Below, piece by piece: positions 46,785 through 55,509 of a stretch of DNA of 64,000 nt. Both the position numbers and the translations under genes were made by a program. The notes beneath the pieces are model-generated. The model did not search any database and was not told where the DNA came from. It saw nothing but the letters and a program-made list of their open reading frames with translations. This DNA comes from an uncultured Ruminococcus sp. (GTDB taxonomy: Bacteria > Bacillota > Clostridia > Oscillospirales > Ruminococcaceae). The stretch's first letter is position 1, and each line of letters starts with the position of its first letter. The stretch is from positions 1 to 64,000 of the forward strand of contig NZ_CAMKRR010000006.1 of assembly GCF_946415235.1 (NCBI RefSeq), in the 5' to 3' direction.

Positions 46785-46841
46785 AAAAAGACATAGGGAG
46801 CTAACCTACAGACAGCTCCCTACAAAATTATTAAACCTACA
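46785..46841 (-). ncRNA. Small RNA candidate, about 55 nt
   Basis: A clear promoter (46848-46876) is followed within 55 bases by an intrinsic terminator and no reading frame. The transcript would carry CTGTAGGTT twice and end in the stem GGGAGCT / AGCTCCC with TATGTCTTTTTG. The second repeat copy lies in the terminator loop. It may be a regulatory RNA, or a cut-off leader upstream of the V-ATPase promoter. Confidence 0.5.
46786..46822 (-). terminator. Terminator of the sRNA candidate and possibly of the NUDIX operon
   Basis: AGGGAGCT, an 11-base loop, AGCTCCCT, then ATGTCTTTTTG on the minus strand. Confidence 0.7.
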
Positions 46842-46847
46842 GTTAAT

Positions 46848-46876
46848 ATTATACTCCTTTTTAAGAAAAAAGTCAA
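46848..46876 (-). promoter_or_regulatory. Promoter of the sRNA candidate
   Basis: Minus strand: TTGACT, 17-base spacer, TATAAT, lying 37 bases past the NUDIX stop codon and facing the terminator. Confidence 0.6.
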
Positions 46877-46912
46877 TAAAAATCTTCGAAATATTTTGAT
46901 TTTTTAGTATGA

Positions 46913-47371
46913 TCAAACACCAAATATCTCATATTCCCCTGTTTTTAGAGAAATAGACTTATAATCGCCTTTTTCAAGAGTATTCTCCCGTGCGTTAATA
47001 TACGCATTCAGTATCGCACGGCTCATATTCGTGATATCGGTGCGCTTTACAGCTTCCTCAGGAGTAAGCAGCAGTACCTCACTGTTTTCGTACCCATCGG
47101 AATGAGGCTCGCCCGAAATATATTTAAGGCGGAACACTATTATCCACTGTTCTGCACGGAACTGCACGGCAAAAACCGACTCTGCCGCTGCATTGACGCC
47201 TGTTTCTTCGAACAATTCCCTTTTGACGGCGTCTGACGGAAGCTCGCCTTCCTTTACATATCCGCCGGGAATAAGTATACGCTCCTTTGCGGGACCATAT
47301 GTGTGCCTTACAAAGAGTATCTTACCGCCGATATCAACGATACCGCATACAGCGTAAAAGCGATTACTCAT
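46913..47371 (-). CDS. NUDIX hydrolase
   Basis: 152 residues with a complete NUDIX box, GGYVKEGELPSDAVKRELFE plus ETGV, at about 32-55. These enzymes split nucleoside diphosphates linked to another group. The substrate is not predictable. The start overlaps the aspS stop by eight bases, so it is translated with aspS and is last in the minD-mgsA-hisS-aspS run of genes. Confidence 0.9.
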   Translation of the reverse strand: MSNRFYAVCGIVDIGGKILFVRHTYGPAKERILIPGGYVKEGELPSDAVKRELFEETGVNAAAESVFAVQFRAEQWIIVFRLKYISGEPHSDGYENSEVLLLTPEEAVKRTDITNMSRAILNAYINARENTLEKGDYKSISLKTGEYEIFGV

Positions 47372-49142
47372 CTTCTTTTTTCACTACACTTATGCCGAGC
47401 ACTTCAAGGCTTTCATCATCAACGGAAGAAGGACATTCTGACATAAGCTCACTTGCGTTCTGTACCTTCGGGAATGCGGTTACGTCTCTCAGACTGTCAG
47501 CCTTGCACATTATCATTGCAAGACGGTCAAGACCGATTCCCATACCACCGTGAGGCGGAGCGCCATAGCGGTAAGCATCAACAAGGAAGCCGAACTTTGC
47601 CTGTATCTCTTCGTCAGTCATACCAAGAGCTTCAAACATCTTCTGCTGGAGCTCAAAATCGGTTATACGCATAGAGCCGCTTGAAAGCTCTGTTCCGTTA
47701 AGGACGAGATCCCATGCCTTTGCGCGTACATTGGCAGGATCGGTATCAAGGTACCCGAGGCACTCTTCCATAGGCATAGTAAACGGATGATGTGCAGCTA
47801 CCCACGTGTTGTTCTCATCGTCATGCTCAAAGAACGGCATTTCCGTGATCCAGAGGAAATTATACTGATCCTCGGGGATAACTTCCATTCTCTTTCCGCA
47901 GATAAGTCTGATCGCACCGAGAGTTGCAAGTACGGTCTTGGTCTTGTCTGCACAGATAAGCACAAGGTCTCCCTCATGTGCATCAACAGCAGCGCATATC
48001 TTTTCAAGCTCGCCGTCAGCAATGAACTTCTTGAACGAACAGTTAGGCTCGTCTGCCCAGCGGATGTATGCAAGTCCCTTTGCACCTATTCCCTTTGCGT
48101 GTTCAACGAGCTTGTCGATCTCCTTGCGAGTATAAGTCGCAGCGCCGTTCTTTACGTTGATTGCACGTACAGAACCGCCCTCCTCGATGGCATTTCTGAA
48201 CACAACAAAGTCGATATCCTTTACAGTGTCTGTGATATCCTGTATCTCAAATCCGAAACGTGTATCCGGCTTGTCCGAGCCGTAACGGTTCATAGCGTCT
48301 GCAAATGTAAGTCTCTGAAGAGGAAGCTGAACATCAACATTTATTACTTCCTTGAAAACTCTCTTGATAAAGCCTTCAACGCACTCCTGAATATCCTCTG
48401 CGTCAACAAATGACATCTCAAGGTCTATCTGAGTAAATTCAGGCTGTCGGTCAGCTCTCAGATCCTCGTCACGGAAGCAGCGTGCAAGCTGTATGTATCT
48501 GTCATATCCCGATACCATAAGGAGCTGCTTATAGATTTGCGGAGACTGAGGAAGAGCGTAGAACTTGCCCTGATGAACTCTCGAAGGGATAAGGTAGTCT
48601 CTTGCGCCCTCGGGAGTCGATTTCATCATCATGGGAGTTTCTATCTCAAGGAAACCGTTTTCGTAGAAATACTCACGTGTTACCTTTGCGATCTCATGAC
48701 GCATAATGATATTCTGCTGGAGCGGTGCGCGTCTGAGATCGAGATAACGGTACTTCAGACGAAGCTCGTCATTAACCTTTGTTTCGTTAACGATCTCAAA
48801 AGGAGGAGTCTGAGCCTTTGCAAGTATCCTTAAATCCGTTACGAATATCTCAACATTGCCTGTTTTCAGCTTGTCGTTCTTGCTTTCACGCTCGCGTACC
48901 TCGCCCTTTGCCATAAGAACGTACTCGCTCTTGCATGAAGCTGCCTTTTCAAACAGTTCACGGTCAGTCTCGTCGTTAAAGAGCAGCTGAACAACGCCTG
49001 TTCTGTCTCTGAGAACTATGAATATAACGCCGCCTTTATCTCTTATCCTGTCTACAAATCCGCCTACTACGACTTCTTTTCCAGCTTCGGTCACTTCTCC
49101 GCAGTAATGTGTGCGCTTGAGACCTTTCATACTGTCTGCCAT
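47364..49142 (-). CDS. aspS: Aspartyl-tRNA synthetase (bacterial type)
   Basis: 592 residues, including the anticodon-binding OB fold (about 15-105), class II motif 1 region, motif 2 (YIQLARCFRDEDLRADRQPEFTQ), the inserted GAD domain (about 285-400) and motif 3 (GGMGIGLDRLAMIM). Charges tRNA-Asp. The GAD insert and length show the bacterial form. Only two bases separate it from hisS, an arrangement common in Firmicutes. No T-box leader is visible. Confidence 0.97.
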   Translation of the reverse strand: MADSMKGLKRTHYCGEVTEAGKEVVVGGFVDRIRDKGGVIFIVLRDRTGVVQLLFNDETDRELFEKAASCKSEYVLMAKGEVRERESKNDKLKTGNVEIFVTDLRILAKAQTPPFEIVNETKVNDELRLKYRYLDLRRAPLQQNIIMRHEIAKVTREYFYENGFLEIETPMMMKSTPEGARDYLIPSRVHQGKFYALPQSPQIYKQLLMVSGYDRYIQLARCFRDEDLRADRQPEFTQIDLEMSFVDAEDIQECVEGFIKRVFKEVINVDVQLPLQRLTFADAMNRYGSDKPDTRFGFEIQDITDTVKDIDFVVFRNAIEEGGSVRAINVKNGAATYTRKEIDKLVEHAKGIGAKGLAYIRWADEPNCSFKKFIADGELEKICAAVDAHEGDLVLICADKTKTVLATLGAIRLICGKRMEVIPEDQYNFLWITEMPFFEHDDENNTWVAAHHPFTMPMEECLGYLDTDPANVRAKAWDLVLNGTELSSGSMRITDFELQQKMFEALGMTDEEIQAKFGFLVDAYRYGAPPHGGMGIGLDRLAMIMCKADSLRDVTAFPKVQNASELMSECPSSVDDESLEVLGISVVKKEDE

Positions 49143-49144
49143 TT

Positions 49145-50479
49145 TTATTTGTCCTCCCCTGTGAATGAAAATAATGAACCTGACTCGTCATCCATTGTAT
49201 CGAGCATTTTATTAAAGTATTCGTTCTCAAAATTAGCGGTGAATTTATCATTAAGGAGGAGTTCAATCTCCTTTCCGCTTTCCATTTCCTTAAGCTTTGC
49301 CTTTCCGCATTCAAGCTCGTTATCGCCGAGTACCATTGTGTAAACAGCGCCTATCTTGTTTGCGTACTTCATCTGAGCCTTTATCCCTCTGCCCATAAGA
49401 TCGTATTCGGCACGGTAGCCGAACTCACGAAGTCCCTTGACAAGCTCCATAGCCTTGACCAGTGAAGCTTCGCCCATTGTAGCGAAATATATATCGCAGG
49501 TCTTGGGAGTGAGATAATCGCAGCCCTGCTTGTCCATAACGAGCAGAAGTCTCTCAAATCCCATACCAAAGCCAAGAGCGGGGACGTGCTGTCCGCCCAG
49601 CTGTTCGATAAGGCCGTCATATCTGCCGCCTGCACAAACAGTTCCCTGTGCGCCGATCTCTGTCGTGATAAACTCAAATACGGACTTTGTATAATAATCA
49701 AGTCCGCGAACTATCTTCGGATCGACAATATACTCTATATCAAAGCCTGTAAGATACTTTTTAAACGCTTCAAAATGCTCCCTGCATTCATCACACAGAT
49801 AATCGAGTATGAGCGGAGCATCCTTGCCGATCCCCTTGCATATGGGGCTCTTGCAGTCAAGAAGCCTCATTGGATTCTTGACAAGTCTTTCCTTGCAGGT
49901 ATCACAGAGCTCTTCCTTATGCGGCTCAAAATAAGCACGGAGAGCCTCATGATACTTTGCACGGCATGACGGGCATCCGATAGAGTTTATGTGGAGCTCT
50001 ATATTCTTAAGTCCCAGCCTGTCGAGGATGGTCTTTGCAAGAAGTATCACCTCTGCATCTGCGGAGGGTGCGGGACTTCCTGCCATTTCAACGCCGAACT
50101 GGTGGAACTCGCGAAGTCTTCCTGCCTGCGGACGCTCATGACGGAAGCATGAGAGCATATAGTATACCTTCTGTGGCAGTGCCTCGTTCAAAAGGCCGTT
50201 CTGGAGCATTGCGCGTATAGTGCCTGCCGTACCCTCGGGACGGAGAGTAAATTCGGTCTCCTTGGCCTTGACGGTGTACATTTCCTTCTGAACTACATCA
50301 GTTGTTTCACCGACAGAACGAAGGAAAAGATCCGTATTTTCAAAGGTTGGTATCCTGATCTCGGAAAATCCGAAGCTTTCGGCGGTCTCACGGGCTATTT
50401 TTTCAATAGTGTGCCATTTGTAGACATCCTTCGGCAGAACGTCCTCTGTTCCGTTGGGGCGTTTGATATTAATTGCCAT
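49145..50479 (-). CDS. hisS: Histidyl-tRNA synthetase
   Basis: 444 residues. NIKRPNGTEDVLPKD at the N-terminus, motif 2 in CFRHERPQAGRLREFHQFGVE, the histidine-specific VRGLDYYTKSVFEF and AGGRYDGLIEQLGG, and the anticodon-binding domain after about 330. ATG 50479 is preferred over the TTG at 50488; GGAAAGG lies ten bases upstream. The gene sits 66 bases after mgsA behind a hairpin that may lower read-through. Confidence 0.96.
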   Translation of the reverse strand: MAINIKRPNGTEDVLPKDVYKWHTIEKIARETAESFGFSEIRIPTFENTDLFLRSVGETTDVVQKEMYTVKAKETEFTLRPEGTAGTIRAMLQNGLLNEALPQKVYYMLSCFRHERPQAGRLREFHQFGVEMAGSPAPSADAEVILLAKTILDRLGLKNIELHINSIGCPSCRAKYHEALRAYFEPHKEELCDTCKERLVKNPMRLLDCKSPICKGIGKDAPLILDYLCDECREHFEAFKKYLTGFDIEYIVDPKIVRGLDYYTKSVFEFITTEIGAQGTVCAGGRYDGLIEQLGGQHVPALGFGMGFERLLLVMDKQGCDYLTPKTCDIYFATMGEASLVKAMELVKGLREFGYRAEYDLMGRGIKAQMKYANKIGAVYTMVLGDNELECGKAKLKEMESGKEIELLLNDKFTANFENEYFNKMLDTMDDESGSLFSFTGEDK

Positions 50480-50514
50480 ATATTTCAAGCCTTTCCTGTT
50501 TGTTTTTACATGAA

Positions 50515-50539
50515 AATTGTCCCTTTGAAAGGGACAATT
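50515..50539 (-). terminator. Intercistronic hairpin between mgsA and hisS
   Basis: AATTGTCCCTTT / AAAGGGACAATT, almost without loop, followed by TTCATG instead of a full T-run. It could be a partial terminator or a processing site in a minD-mgsA-hisS-aspS transcript. Confidence 0.5.
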
Positions 50540-50545
50540 GAAGTT

Positions 50546-50947
50546 TTAGATACTCGGATTACCGACTTCACGCCAATCGAGATCGCCTCTTTCGAGAGCA
50601 AGGATGAGCGCTTCTGCGGTAGCGATGTTTGTTGCAACAGGCACGTTATGAACATCACAGAGTCTGAGAAGATTCATGCCGTGAACGTCTGCTGCCTTTG
50701 GATTTATAGGATCGCGGAAGAAGAGAAGAACGTCAACTTCATTGCATGAAAGGAGTGCAAGTATCTGCTCTGCTCCTCCCTGACCGCTGAGATACCTCTT
50801 GATAGGGAGCCCTGTAGCTTCACTTACCTGCTTGCCTGTTGTATTTGTAGCAATAAGAGTATGCTTTGAGAGGATTCCGCAGTAAGCGCTGCAGAATTGT
50901 ACCATAAGCTCTTTTTTCGCATCATGTGCTATAATTGCGATTTTCAT
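50546..50947 (-). CDS. mgsA: Methylglyoxal synthase
   Basis: 133 residues. IAHDAKKELMVQFC, TNTTGKQVSEATGL and the phosphate-binding SGQGGAEQI are conserved, as is FFRDPINPKAADVHGMNLLRLCDVHNVPVATN, where the first Asp is near the catalytic base. The enzyme turns dihydroxyacetone phosphate into methylglyoxal and releases phosphate, a bypass of lower glycolysis. It lies 42 bases after minD, a pairing also seen in other clostridia. Confidence 0.95.
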   Translation of the reverse strand: MKIAIIAHDAKKELMVQFCSAYCGILSKHTLIATNTTGKQVSEATGLPIKRYLSGQGGAEQILALLSCNEVDVLLFFRDPINPKAADVHGMNLLRLCDVHNVPVATNIATAEALILALERGDLDWREVGNPSI

Positions 50948-50989
50948 TTTTATACCCTTTCCCCGCTGAGCGGAATATATTTCATGTTT

Positions 50990-51727
50990 TTATACAGTTT
51001 TTACTGTGAGCGGAACAAATTCTCCGCCAAGACGTTTTGAGATAGCATCGAAAGCCCTGAGAGCTTCGCTGTCGGTAGGGATCGGATTACCCTTTCCTGT
51101 AGCTACCGTCATTTTGAAGTCATCGGGAATTACTCCGATAAGCTGAACTCCGACCTTATCAATGATCTCATCGAGATTCGAGATAAGCTCCGCGCCAATT
51201 ATTTTTTTGCTTATCTTATTGATTATAAGACGCTGGCTCTTGTTTCCCCTGTTATAGAACTCGTCAGACATCAGACTTGCGTCTCTGATACAAACAGGAT
51301 CGGGAGTGGATATCACAAGTATAAGGTTTGCCTGTTCAACGATATCGAATACGTGCGAGTTGATACCTGCGCCTGTATCGATAATGATATACTCGAAATA
51401 TTTCTTTACAGAACGGCATATCTCTACGATCTGCTCGGCACTTACAGCGGTAAGTGTCTTGGGGGCGCAGAGGATATTAAGGTTTGAAGCCATAGGTATC
51501 TGTGCAACGGCTTCAAGGGCAGTCTTTTTCCCGCTGAGAACATCGCCGAGATCATATCTGATATTATCTTCGACACCGAAAATGATATCGAGACACCTCA
51601 AGCCGAAATCCAGCTCGATAATGAGCGTTCTGTGTCCCTGTTTTGCAAGAGTATAGCCAATTCCTGCACAGACGGTAGATTTACCGGTTCCGCCTTTTCC
51701 TGAAGTAACAGCAATTATTTTAGACAT
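50990..51727 (-). CDS. minD: Septum site-determining protein MinD (ParA-family ATPase)
   Basis: 245 residues. The deviant Walker A is GKGGTGKST (10-18), with the switch DTGAG and a MinD-like LDFGLRCLDIIFG. MinD binds the membrane as an ATP dimer and positions the division inhibitor MinC. Here neither minC nor minE is adjacent, and the C-terminus (SKRLGGEFVPLTVKTV) does not show the usual basic amphipathic tail, so membrane binding may be weak or the protein may serve another partner. The promoter at 51823-51851 is good, with an unusually long leader of nearly 90 bases. Confidence 0.88.
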   Translation of the reverse strand: MSKIIAVTSGKGGTGKSTVCAGIGYTLAKQGHRTLIIELDFGLRCLDIIFGVEDNIRYDLGDVLSGKKTALEAVAQIPMASNLNILCAPKTLTAVSAEQIVEICRSVKKYFEYIIIDTGAGINSHVFDIVEQANLILVISTPDPVCIRDASLMSDEFYNRGNKSQRLIINKISKKIIGAELISNLDEIIDKVGVQLIGVIPDDFKMTVATGKGNPIPTDSEALRAFDAISKRLGGEFVPLTVKTV

Positions 51728-51822
51728 TTTGATTCCTTTCCGATATCCGAAAGCCAGAGCAGCACAGCTGCACAGAGGGCGCGGAAGTCTTATAATTACT
51801 TATAATATTAATCCTATTGTAC

Positions 51823-51851
51823 ATTATAACACACAATCTACTAAAAGTCAA
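51823..51851 (-). promoter_or_regulatory. Promoter of the minD-mgsA-hisS-aspS genes
   Basis: Minus strand: TTGACT, 17-base spacer, TATAAT. Confidence 0.75.
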
Positions 51852-51920
51852 AGCCATTTTTAAAGCAAAATATAAAATTGTGCAAAAAGGACTTTTTATC
51901 AGTCGTTGATTATGCATTGT

Positions 51921-52427
51921 TCACAAATAATTGTTAAGTTCATCGATAATTTTATTTATTGTTTTCTCAACATTGCAGCCGTTCTCATCTATGATGATAT
52001 CGGAATATTTCTCGTATAAAGGCATTCTTTCCCTGTACAGACCGCTTAGAGACTGTCCGTCTTTAATGACTACTCCCCTGTTTTTGATATTTCCGAGTCT
52101 GTATTTAAGCTTGCCGTAATCCAGCTTGAGATAAACGATGATGCCGTTTTCTGAGAGATTTTTCATAGCGCCGCCGCCGTAAACGACGCTTCCGCCCGTA
52201 GCAATAACAGCTTTTTCAGCTTTCAGGCTGCTCAGAATATGATTTTCGGTCTGTATGAAGCCGTTTATACCCTTCTCTTCAATTATTTCCTTCAGCAGCT
52301 TATTTTCATGCTCCTGAATAACAATATCAGTATCAATAAATCTGTAGCCCAGAAGCTTTGCAAGGATAACTCCCACGGTACTTTTCCCGACGCCCGGCAT
52401 ACCGATCAGAATAATATTTTTATCCAT
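51921..52427 (-). CDS. aroK: Shikimate kinase-like protein
   Basis: 168 residues, normal for AroK. The P-loop is GMPGVGKST (9-17), the shikimate Asp is in FIDTDIVI, and the glycine-rich ATGGSVVYGGGA and the lid Arg in KNRGVV are present, as is the late Arg of YRERMPLYEKYSD. The segment that normally reads F-R-x-x-E, giving a second shikimate-binding Arg, is FIQTEN here, so that Arg is missing. It may be a divergent shikimate kinase with low affinity, or a kinase for another small hydroxy acid. No other aro gene is nearby. Confidence 0.75.
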   Translation of the reverse strand: MDKNIILIGMPGVGKSTVGVILAKLLGYRFIDTDIVIQEHENKLLKEIIEEKGINGFIQTENHILSSLKAEKAVIATGGSVVYGGGAMKNLSENGIIVYLKLDYGKLKYRLGNIKNRGVVIKDGQSLSGLYRERMPLYEKYSDIIIDENGCNVEKTINKIIDELNNYL

Positions 52428-52456
52428 ATCGTTTACCTCTTTTTCATTACCCTTAT

Positions 52457-52485
52457 ATTTTAACTCAATTTGTGCAAAATGTCAA
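52457..52485 (-). promoter_or_regulatory. Promoter of the aroK-like gene
   Basis: Minus strand: TTGACA, 17-base spacer, TAAAAT. Confidence 0.7.
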
Positions 52486-52533
52486 TAGATAATTCAGCCA
52501 TATATTGCTATATTATTTTTTGTACACTGATTA

Positions 52534-52562
52534 TTGACAATTATTGATGGATATGATAACAT
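52534..52562 (+). promoter_or_regulatory. Promoter of the radical SAM gene
   Basis: TTGACA, 17-base spacer, TAACAT. Confidence 0.6.
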
Positions 52563-52583
52563 AATTTCACAAGGAGAGATGCT

Positions 52584-53531
52584 ATGAACAGAAGTCCGTT
52601 CAAATATTCCGATGATAACAAGCGTTATCACACACTTAACTATTATAATAAGTCGCATTACAGCGAAAAAATATATAAAGCCGTTCTTGACTGCGGTTTT
52701 TCATGTCCTAATATCGACGGTACAAAGGGAACAGGAGGCTGCATATTCTGCGACGGCGGAAGCGGCTACTTCACACACGGAGGCTTGGATATCACATCGC
52801 AGCTCATGAAGGAAACGGACAGGATATGCGGCAAATACGGAGAACATGCCAGATTTACCGCTTATTTTCAGGCAAACACCAACACCTACGCTCCCGTTGA
52901 TGTGCTTAAAAGGCTTTATTACTCCGTTCTTGATTTTCCGAATGTATGCGGAATTTCCATCGGAACTCGAGCTGACTGCCTTTCCGATGAAATAGTGGGA
53001 TTACTTGAGGAATTGAACTCAAAAACCGATCTTACCGTTGAACTCGGTATGCAGAGCTGCCACGAAAGTACATTAAAGCTCATAAACCGCTGCTATTCTC
53101 ACGAAGAGTTCTGCGAGGGCTTTTACAGACTGAGATCAGGCGGGATACGCACCTGTATACATATTATCAATGGGCTTCCTAATGAAACTCCCGAAATGAT
53201 GATAAGAACAGCAGAAGAAGCCGCAAGACTTGCTCCCGAAGCGGTAAAGCTCCAGATGCTTCACGTTATAAAAGGAACAGTTCTTGCCGATATGTATGGG
53301 AAAAAAGAGTTCCGTCTCCTTGAACGCAGCGAATACATTGATATTATCGTAAAACAGCTCGAACTTCTGCCGCCCGAAACAGTCATAGAGCGTATCACGG
53401 GCGACGGAGACAAATCAAAGCTCATAGCTCCCATGTGGAGCGCAGACAAGATCGCGGTCCTCGGCGGCATAGACAAAAGACTCGCCGAGCTTGATACATG
53501 GCAGGGCAGATCATACAGCAAAAGGGCGTGA
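52584..53531 (+). CDS. TIGR01212/YhcC-type radical SAM protein
   Basis: 315 residues. The iron-sulfur cysteines lie in CGFSCPNIDGTKGTGGCIFC near residues 34-53, with the wider spacing typical of this family instead of CxxxCxxC. FQANTNTYAP, GTRADCLSDE and ELGMQSCHESTLKLINRCYS are further family blocks. The substrate is unknown in the family. AAGGAGAG lies eight bases before the ATG. It is monocistronic, with its stop codon inside the terminator stem. Confidence 0.9.
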   Translation: MNRSPFKYSDDNKRYHTLNYYNKSHYSEKIYKAVLDCGFSCPNIDGTKGTGGCIFCDGGSGYFTHGGLDITSQLMKETDRICGKYGEHARFTAYFQANTNTYAPVDVLKRLYYSVLDFPNVCGISIGTRADCLSDEIVGLLEELNSKTDLTVELGMQSCHESTLKLINRCYSHEEFCEGFYRLRSGGIRTCIHIINGLPNETPEMMIRTAEEAARLAPEAVKLQMLHVIKGTVLADMYGKKEFRLLERSEYIDIIVKQLELLPPETVIERITGDGDKSKLIAPMWSADKIAVLGGIDKRLAELDTWQGRSYSKRA

Positions 53532-53563
53532 AAAGCAGATAGCTTTTCACGCCTTAATTTTCA
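53524..53563. terminator. Bidirectional terminator between the radical SAM gene and lysA
   Basis: GGCGTGAAAAGC / GCTTTTCACGCC with an AGATA loop, followed by TTAATTTT. The TGA of the upstream gene is part of the left arm. Confidence 0.85.
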
Positions 53564-54859
53564 TATATCGTTTCGGATGATGTCGTCAAGTGTTTCTCTC
53601 TTGACAGCGATCCTCGATTTTCCGTTGTTTACAAAAACAACAGCAGGCTTCTGAAGTCTGTTGTAATTCGATGACATAGAGTAGTTATATGCTCCTGTTG
53701 CACAAACAGCGATGATATCACCTGACTCTGCGTGCTGAAGAGGCATATTCTCACCGATAAGGTCGCCGCTCTCGCAGCACTTTCCCGCGATGGTGACTTT
53801 TTCATTCCTCTCTTCACCCGCCTTATTGGCAACGACTGCATCATACTCGGAACCGTAAAGGATATACCTCGGATTATCGGCCATACCGCCGTCAACAGAT
53901 ACATATGTCCTTATATTAGGTATCACCTTGCGTGCACCTACTGTATAAAGGGTTATACCCGCAGGACCTGCGATCGAACGTCCGGGCTCGATAAACATTT
54001 TCGGGAGCTTTAATCCAAGCTTTTCACATTCAGCTTTTACCGCCTCAGACACCTTTTCAAGATAGACCTCAAAGGGCTTCGGATCATTTTCGTCTACGTA
54101 CTTGATGCCGAATCCGCCGCCAAGATTGAGACCTTCGATCTCATAACCCAGTTCATTCTTTATCTTTGCGATAAATCCGAGCATCACCTTTGCAGCTTCC
54201 TCAAAAGGAGCAATATCAAAGATCTGCGAACCTATATGACAGTGAAGTCCGAAAAGACTTACATTTTTGCAGCTTACAGCTTCCTTTACAGCTTCAAAGG
54301 CTTCTCCTGTTTCAAGAGCAAAGCCGAATTTGCTGTCGATCTGTCCTGTCCTAACGAAATCATGGGTATGAGCGTCTATTCCGGGCTTGATGCGGAACAT
54401 TATCTTAGGCTGAGCGTTCTTCTTCGCAGCTATTTTTTCAAGTCTGTGAAGCTCACTGATATTATCGACTATGATATGTCCGACACCGACCTCAACGGCA
54501 TATTCCAGTTCCTCATTGGTCTTGTTGTTGCCGTGGAAGCCGACTTTTTCCATAGGAAATCCTGCTTTTACAGCAGTATAAAGCTCTCCTATAGATACAG
54601 CGTCAAGTCCGTCGCCTTCGCTTGCAACTATCCTGCACATCTCCATGCAGGAAAAAGCCTTGCTTGCGTAGTGAACTTCTCCCCTGCCGCCGTAGTGCTT
54701 GTTCATGCTGTCATGGAAGAGCCTGAGGCTTTTTCTGACGACCTGTTCATCCATGACATAAAGCGGAGTGCCATACTCTTTGGCAAGCTCCACCGTGTCA
54801 ACCCCGCCGACAGCAAGATGTCCTGCGGCATTGACGCTCAGATTTTCGGATACAAACAT
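53561..54859 (-). CDS. lysA: Diaminopimelate decarboxylase
   Basis: 432 residues. A fold-type III PLP enzyme with the cofactor Lys in EVHYASKAF (about 60), the phosphate-binding glycines in LNLGGGFGIKY, EPGRSIAGPAG, and the active-site Cys in GKCCESGD. Makes lysine from meso-diaminopimelate. I choose ATG 54859 over 54868; GAAAGG lies nine bases ahead of the former and touches the latter. It is last in a lon-ysxC-lysA run of genes, which is unusual since no other lysine gene is present. Confidence 0.96.
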   Translation of the reverse strand: MFVSENLSVNAAGHLAVGGVDTVELAKEYGTPLYVMDEQVVRKSLRLFHDSMNKHYGGRGEVHYASKAFSCMEMCRIVASEGDGLDAVSIGELYTAVKAGFPMEKVGFHGNNKTNEELEYAVEVGVGHIIVDNISELHRLEKIAAKKNAQPKIMFRIKPGIDAHTHDFVRTGQIDSKFGFALETGEAFEAVKEAVSCKNVSLFGLHCHIGSQIFDIAPFEEAAKVMLGFIAKIKNELGYEIEGLNLGGGFGIKYVDENDPKPFEVYLEKVSEAVKAECEKLGLKLPKMFIEPGRSIAGPAGITLYTVGARKVIPNIRTYVSVDGGMADNPRYILYGSEYDAVVANKAGEERNEKVTIAGKCCESGDLIGENMPLQHAESGDIIAVCATGAYNYSMSSNYNRLQKPAVVFVNNGKSRIAVKRETLDDIIRNDI

Positions 54860-54886
54860 TTTTAACATCCTTTCAGGTTTGTTTTA

Positions 54887-55492
54887 TTATGCAACGACGT
54901 CATTGTCGTCAGCAATATCTTCAACTATCTGCCTGAGCTCCTCTACTCCTTCAAAGGTCTGCGACGAAAAGGGGATGGAATGGATATCATCAAAGCAGGG
55001 TATCTCGCTCCTGAAAGCTTCCATGCGCTTTTCACGCTCCGTTTTATTGAGCTTGTCAGCCTTTGTCAGTACAAGCACAAAAGGCATTTCCGTATCTATA
55101 AGGAAATTTATCATGTGAACATCATCGCTCGTGGGAGCATGGCGCATATCAACAAGCATGAACACAAGCCGTATATCCCTGTCAGAACCGAGATATCCCT
55201 CTATAAGTCCTGCCCAGCGCTCTTTTTCCGACTTTGCCACCTTCGCGTATCCGTATCCCGGAAGATCGACAAAGTAGATGTTGTCAAGCCCGTAAAAGTT
55301 TATGGTAGCCGTTTTTCCGGGAACAGAGCTTACTCTTGCAAGGTTCTTGCGGTTAAAGAGCTTGTTTATCAGCGTTGATTTGCCCACGTTGGAATGTCCC
55401 GCAAAGGCTATCTCTATCCTGTCAGACGTAGGAAGCTGCGAAAACTTTCCGTATGCAGCTGTAAATTCAGCCTTATTGTAATTAAGCCTCAC
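54887..55492 (-). CDS. ysxC: Ribosome-biogenesis GTPase YsxC/EngB
   Basis: 201 residues. G1 GHSNVGKST, G2 switch with PGKTATINFY, G3 DLPGYGYAKV and G4 LTKADK are in order. A needed factor for large-subunit assembly in Firmicutes. It follows lon by 17 bases; the lon-ysxC order is conserved in many Firmicutes including Bacillus. Confidence 0.96.
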   Translation of the reverse strand: MRLNYNKAEFTAAYGKFSQLPTSDRIEIAFAGHSNVGKSTLINKLFNRKNLARVSSVPGKTATINFYGLDNIYFVDLPGYGYAKVAKSEKERWAGLIEGYLGSDRDIRLVFMLVDMRHAPTSDDVHMINFLIDTEMPFVLVLTKADKLNKTEREKRMEAFRSEIPCFDDIHSIPFSSQTFEGVEELRQIVEDIADDNDVVA

Positions 55493-55509
55493 TCAGACTT
55501 CCTCCTTGG

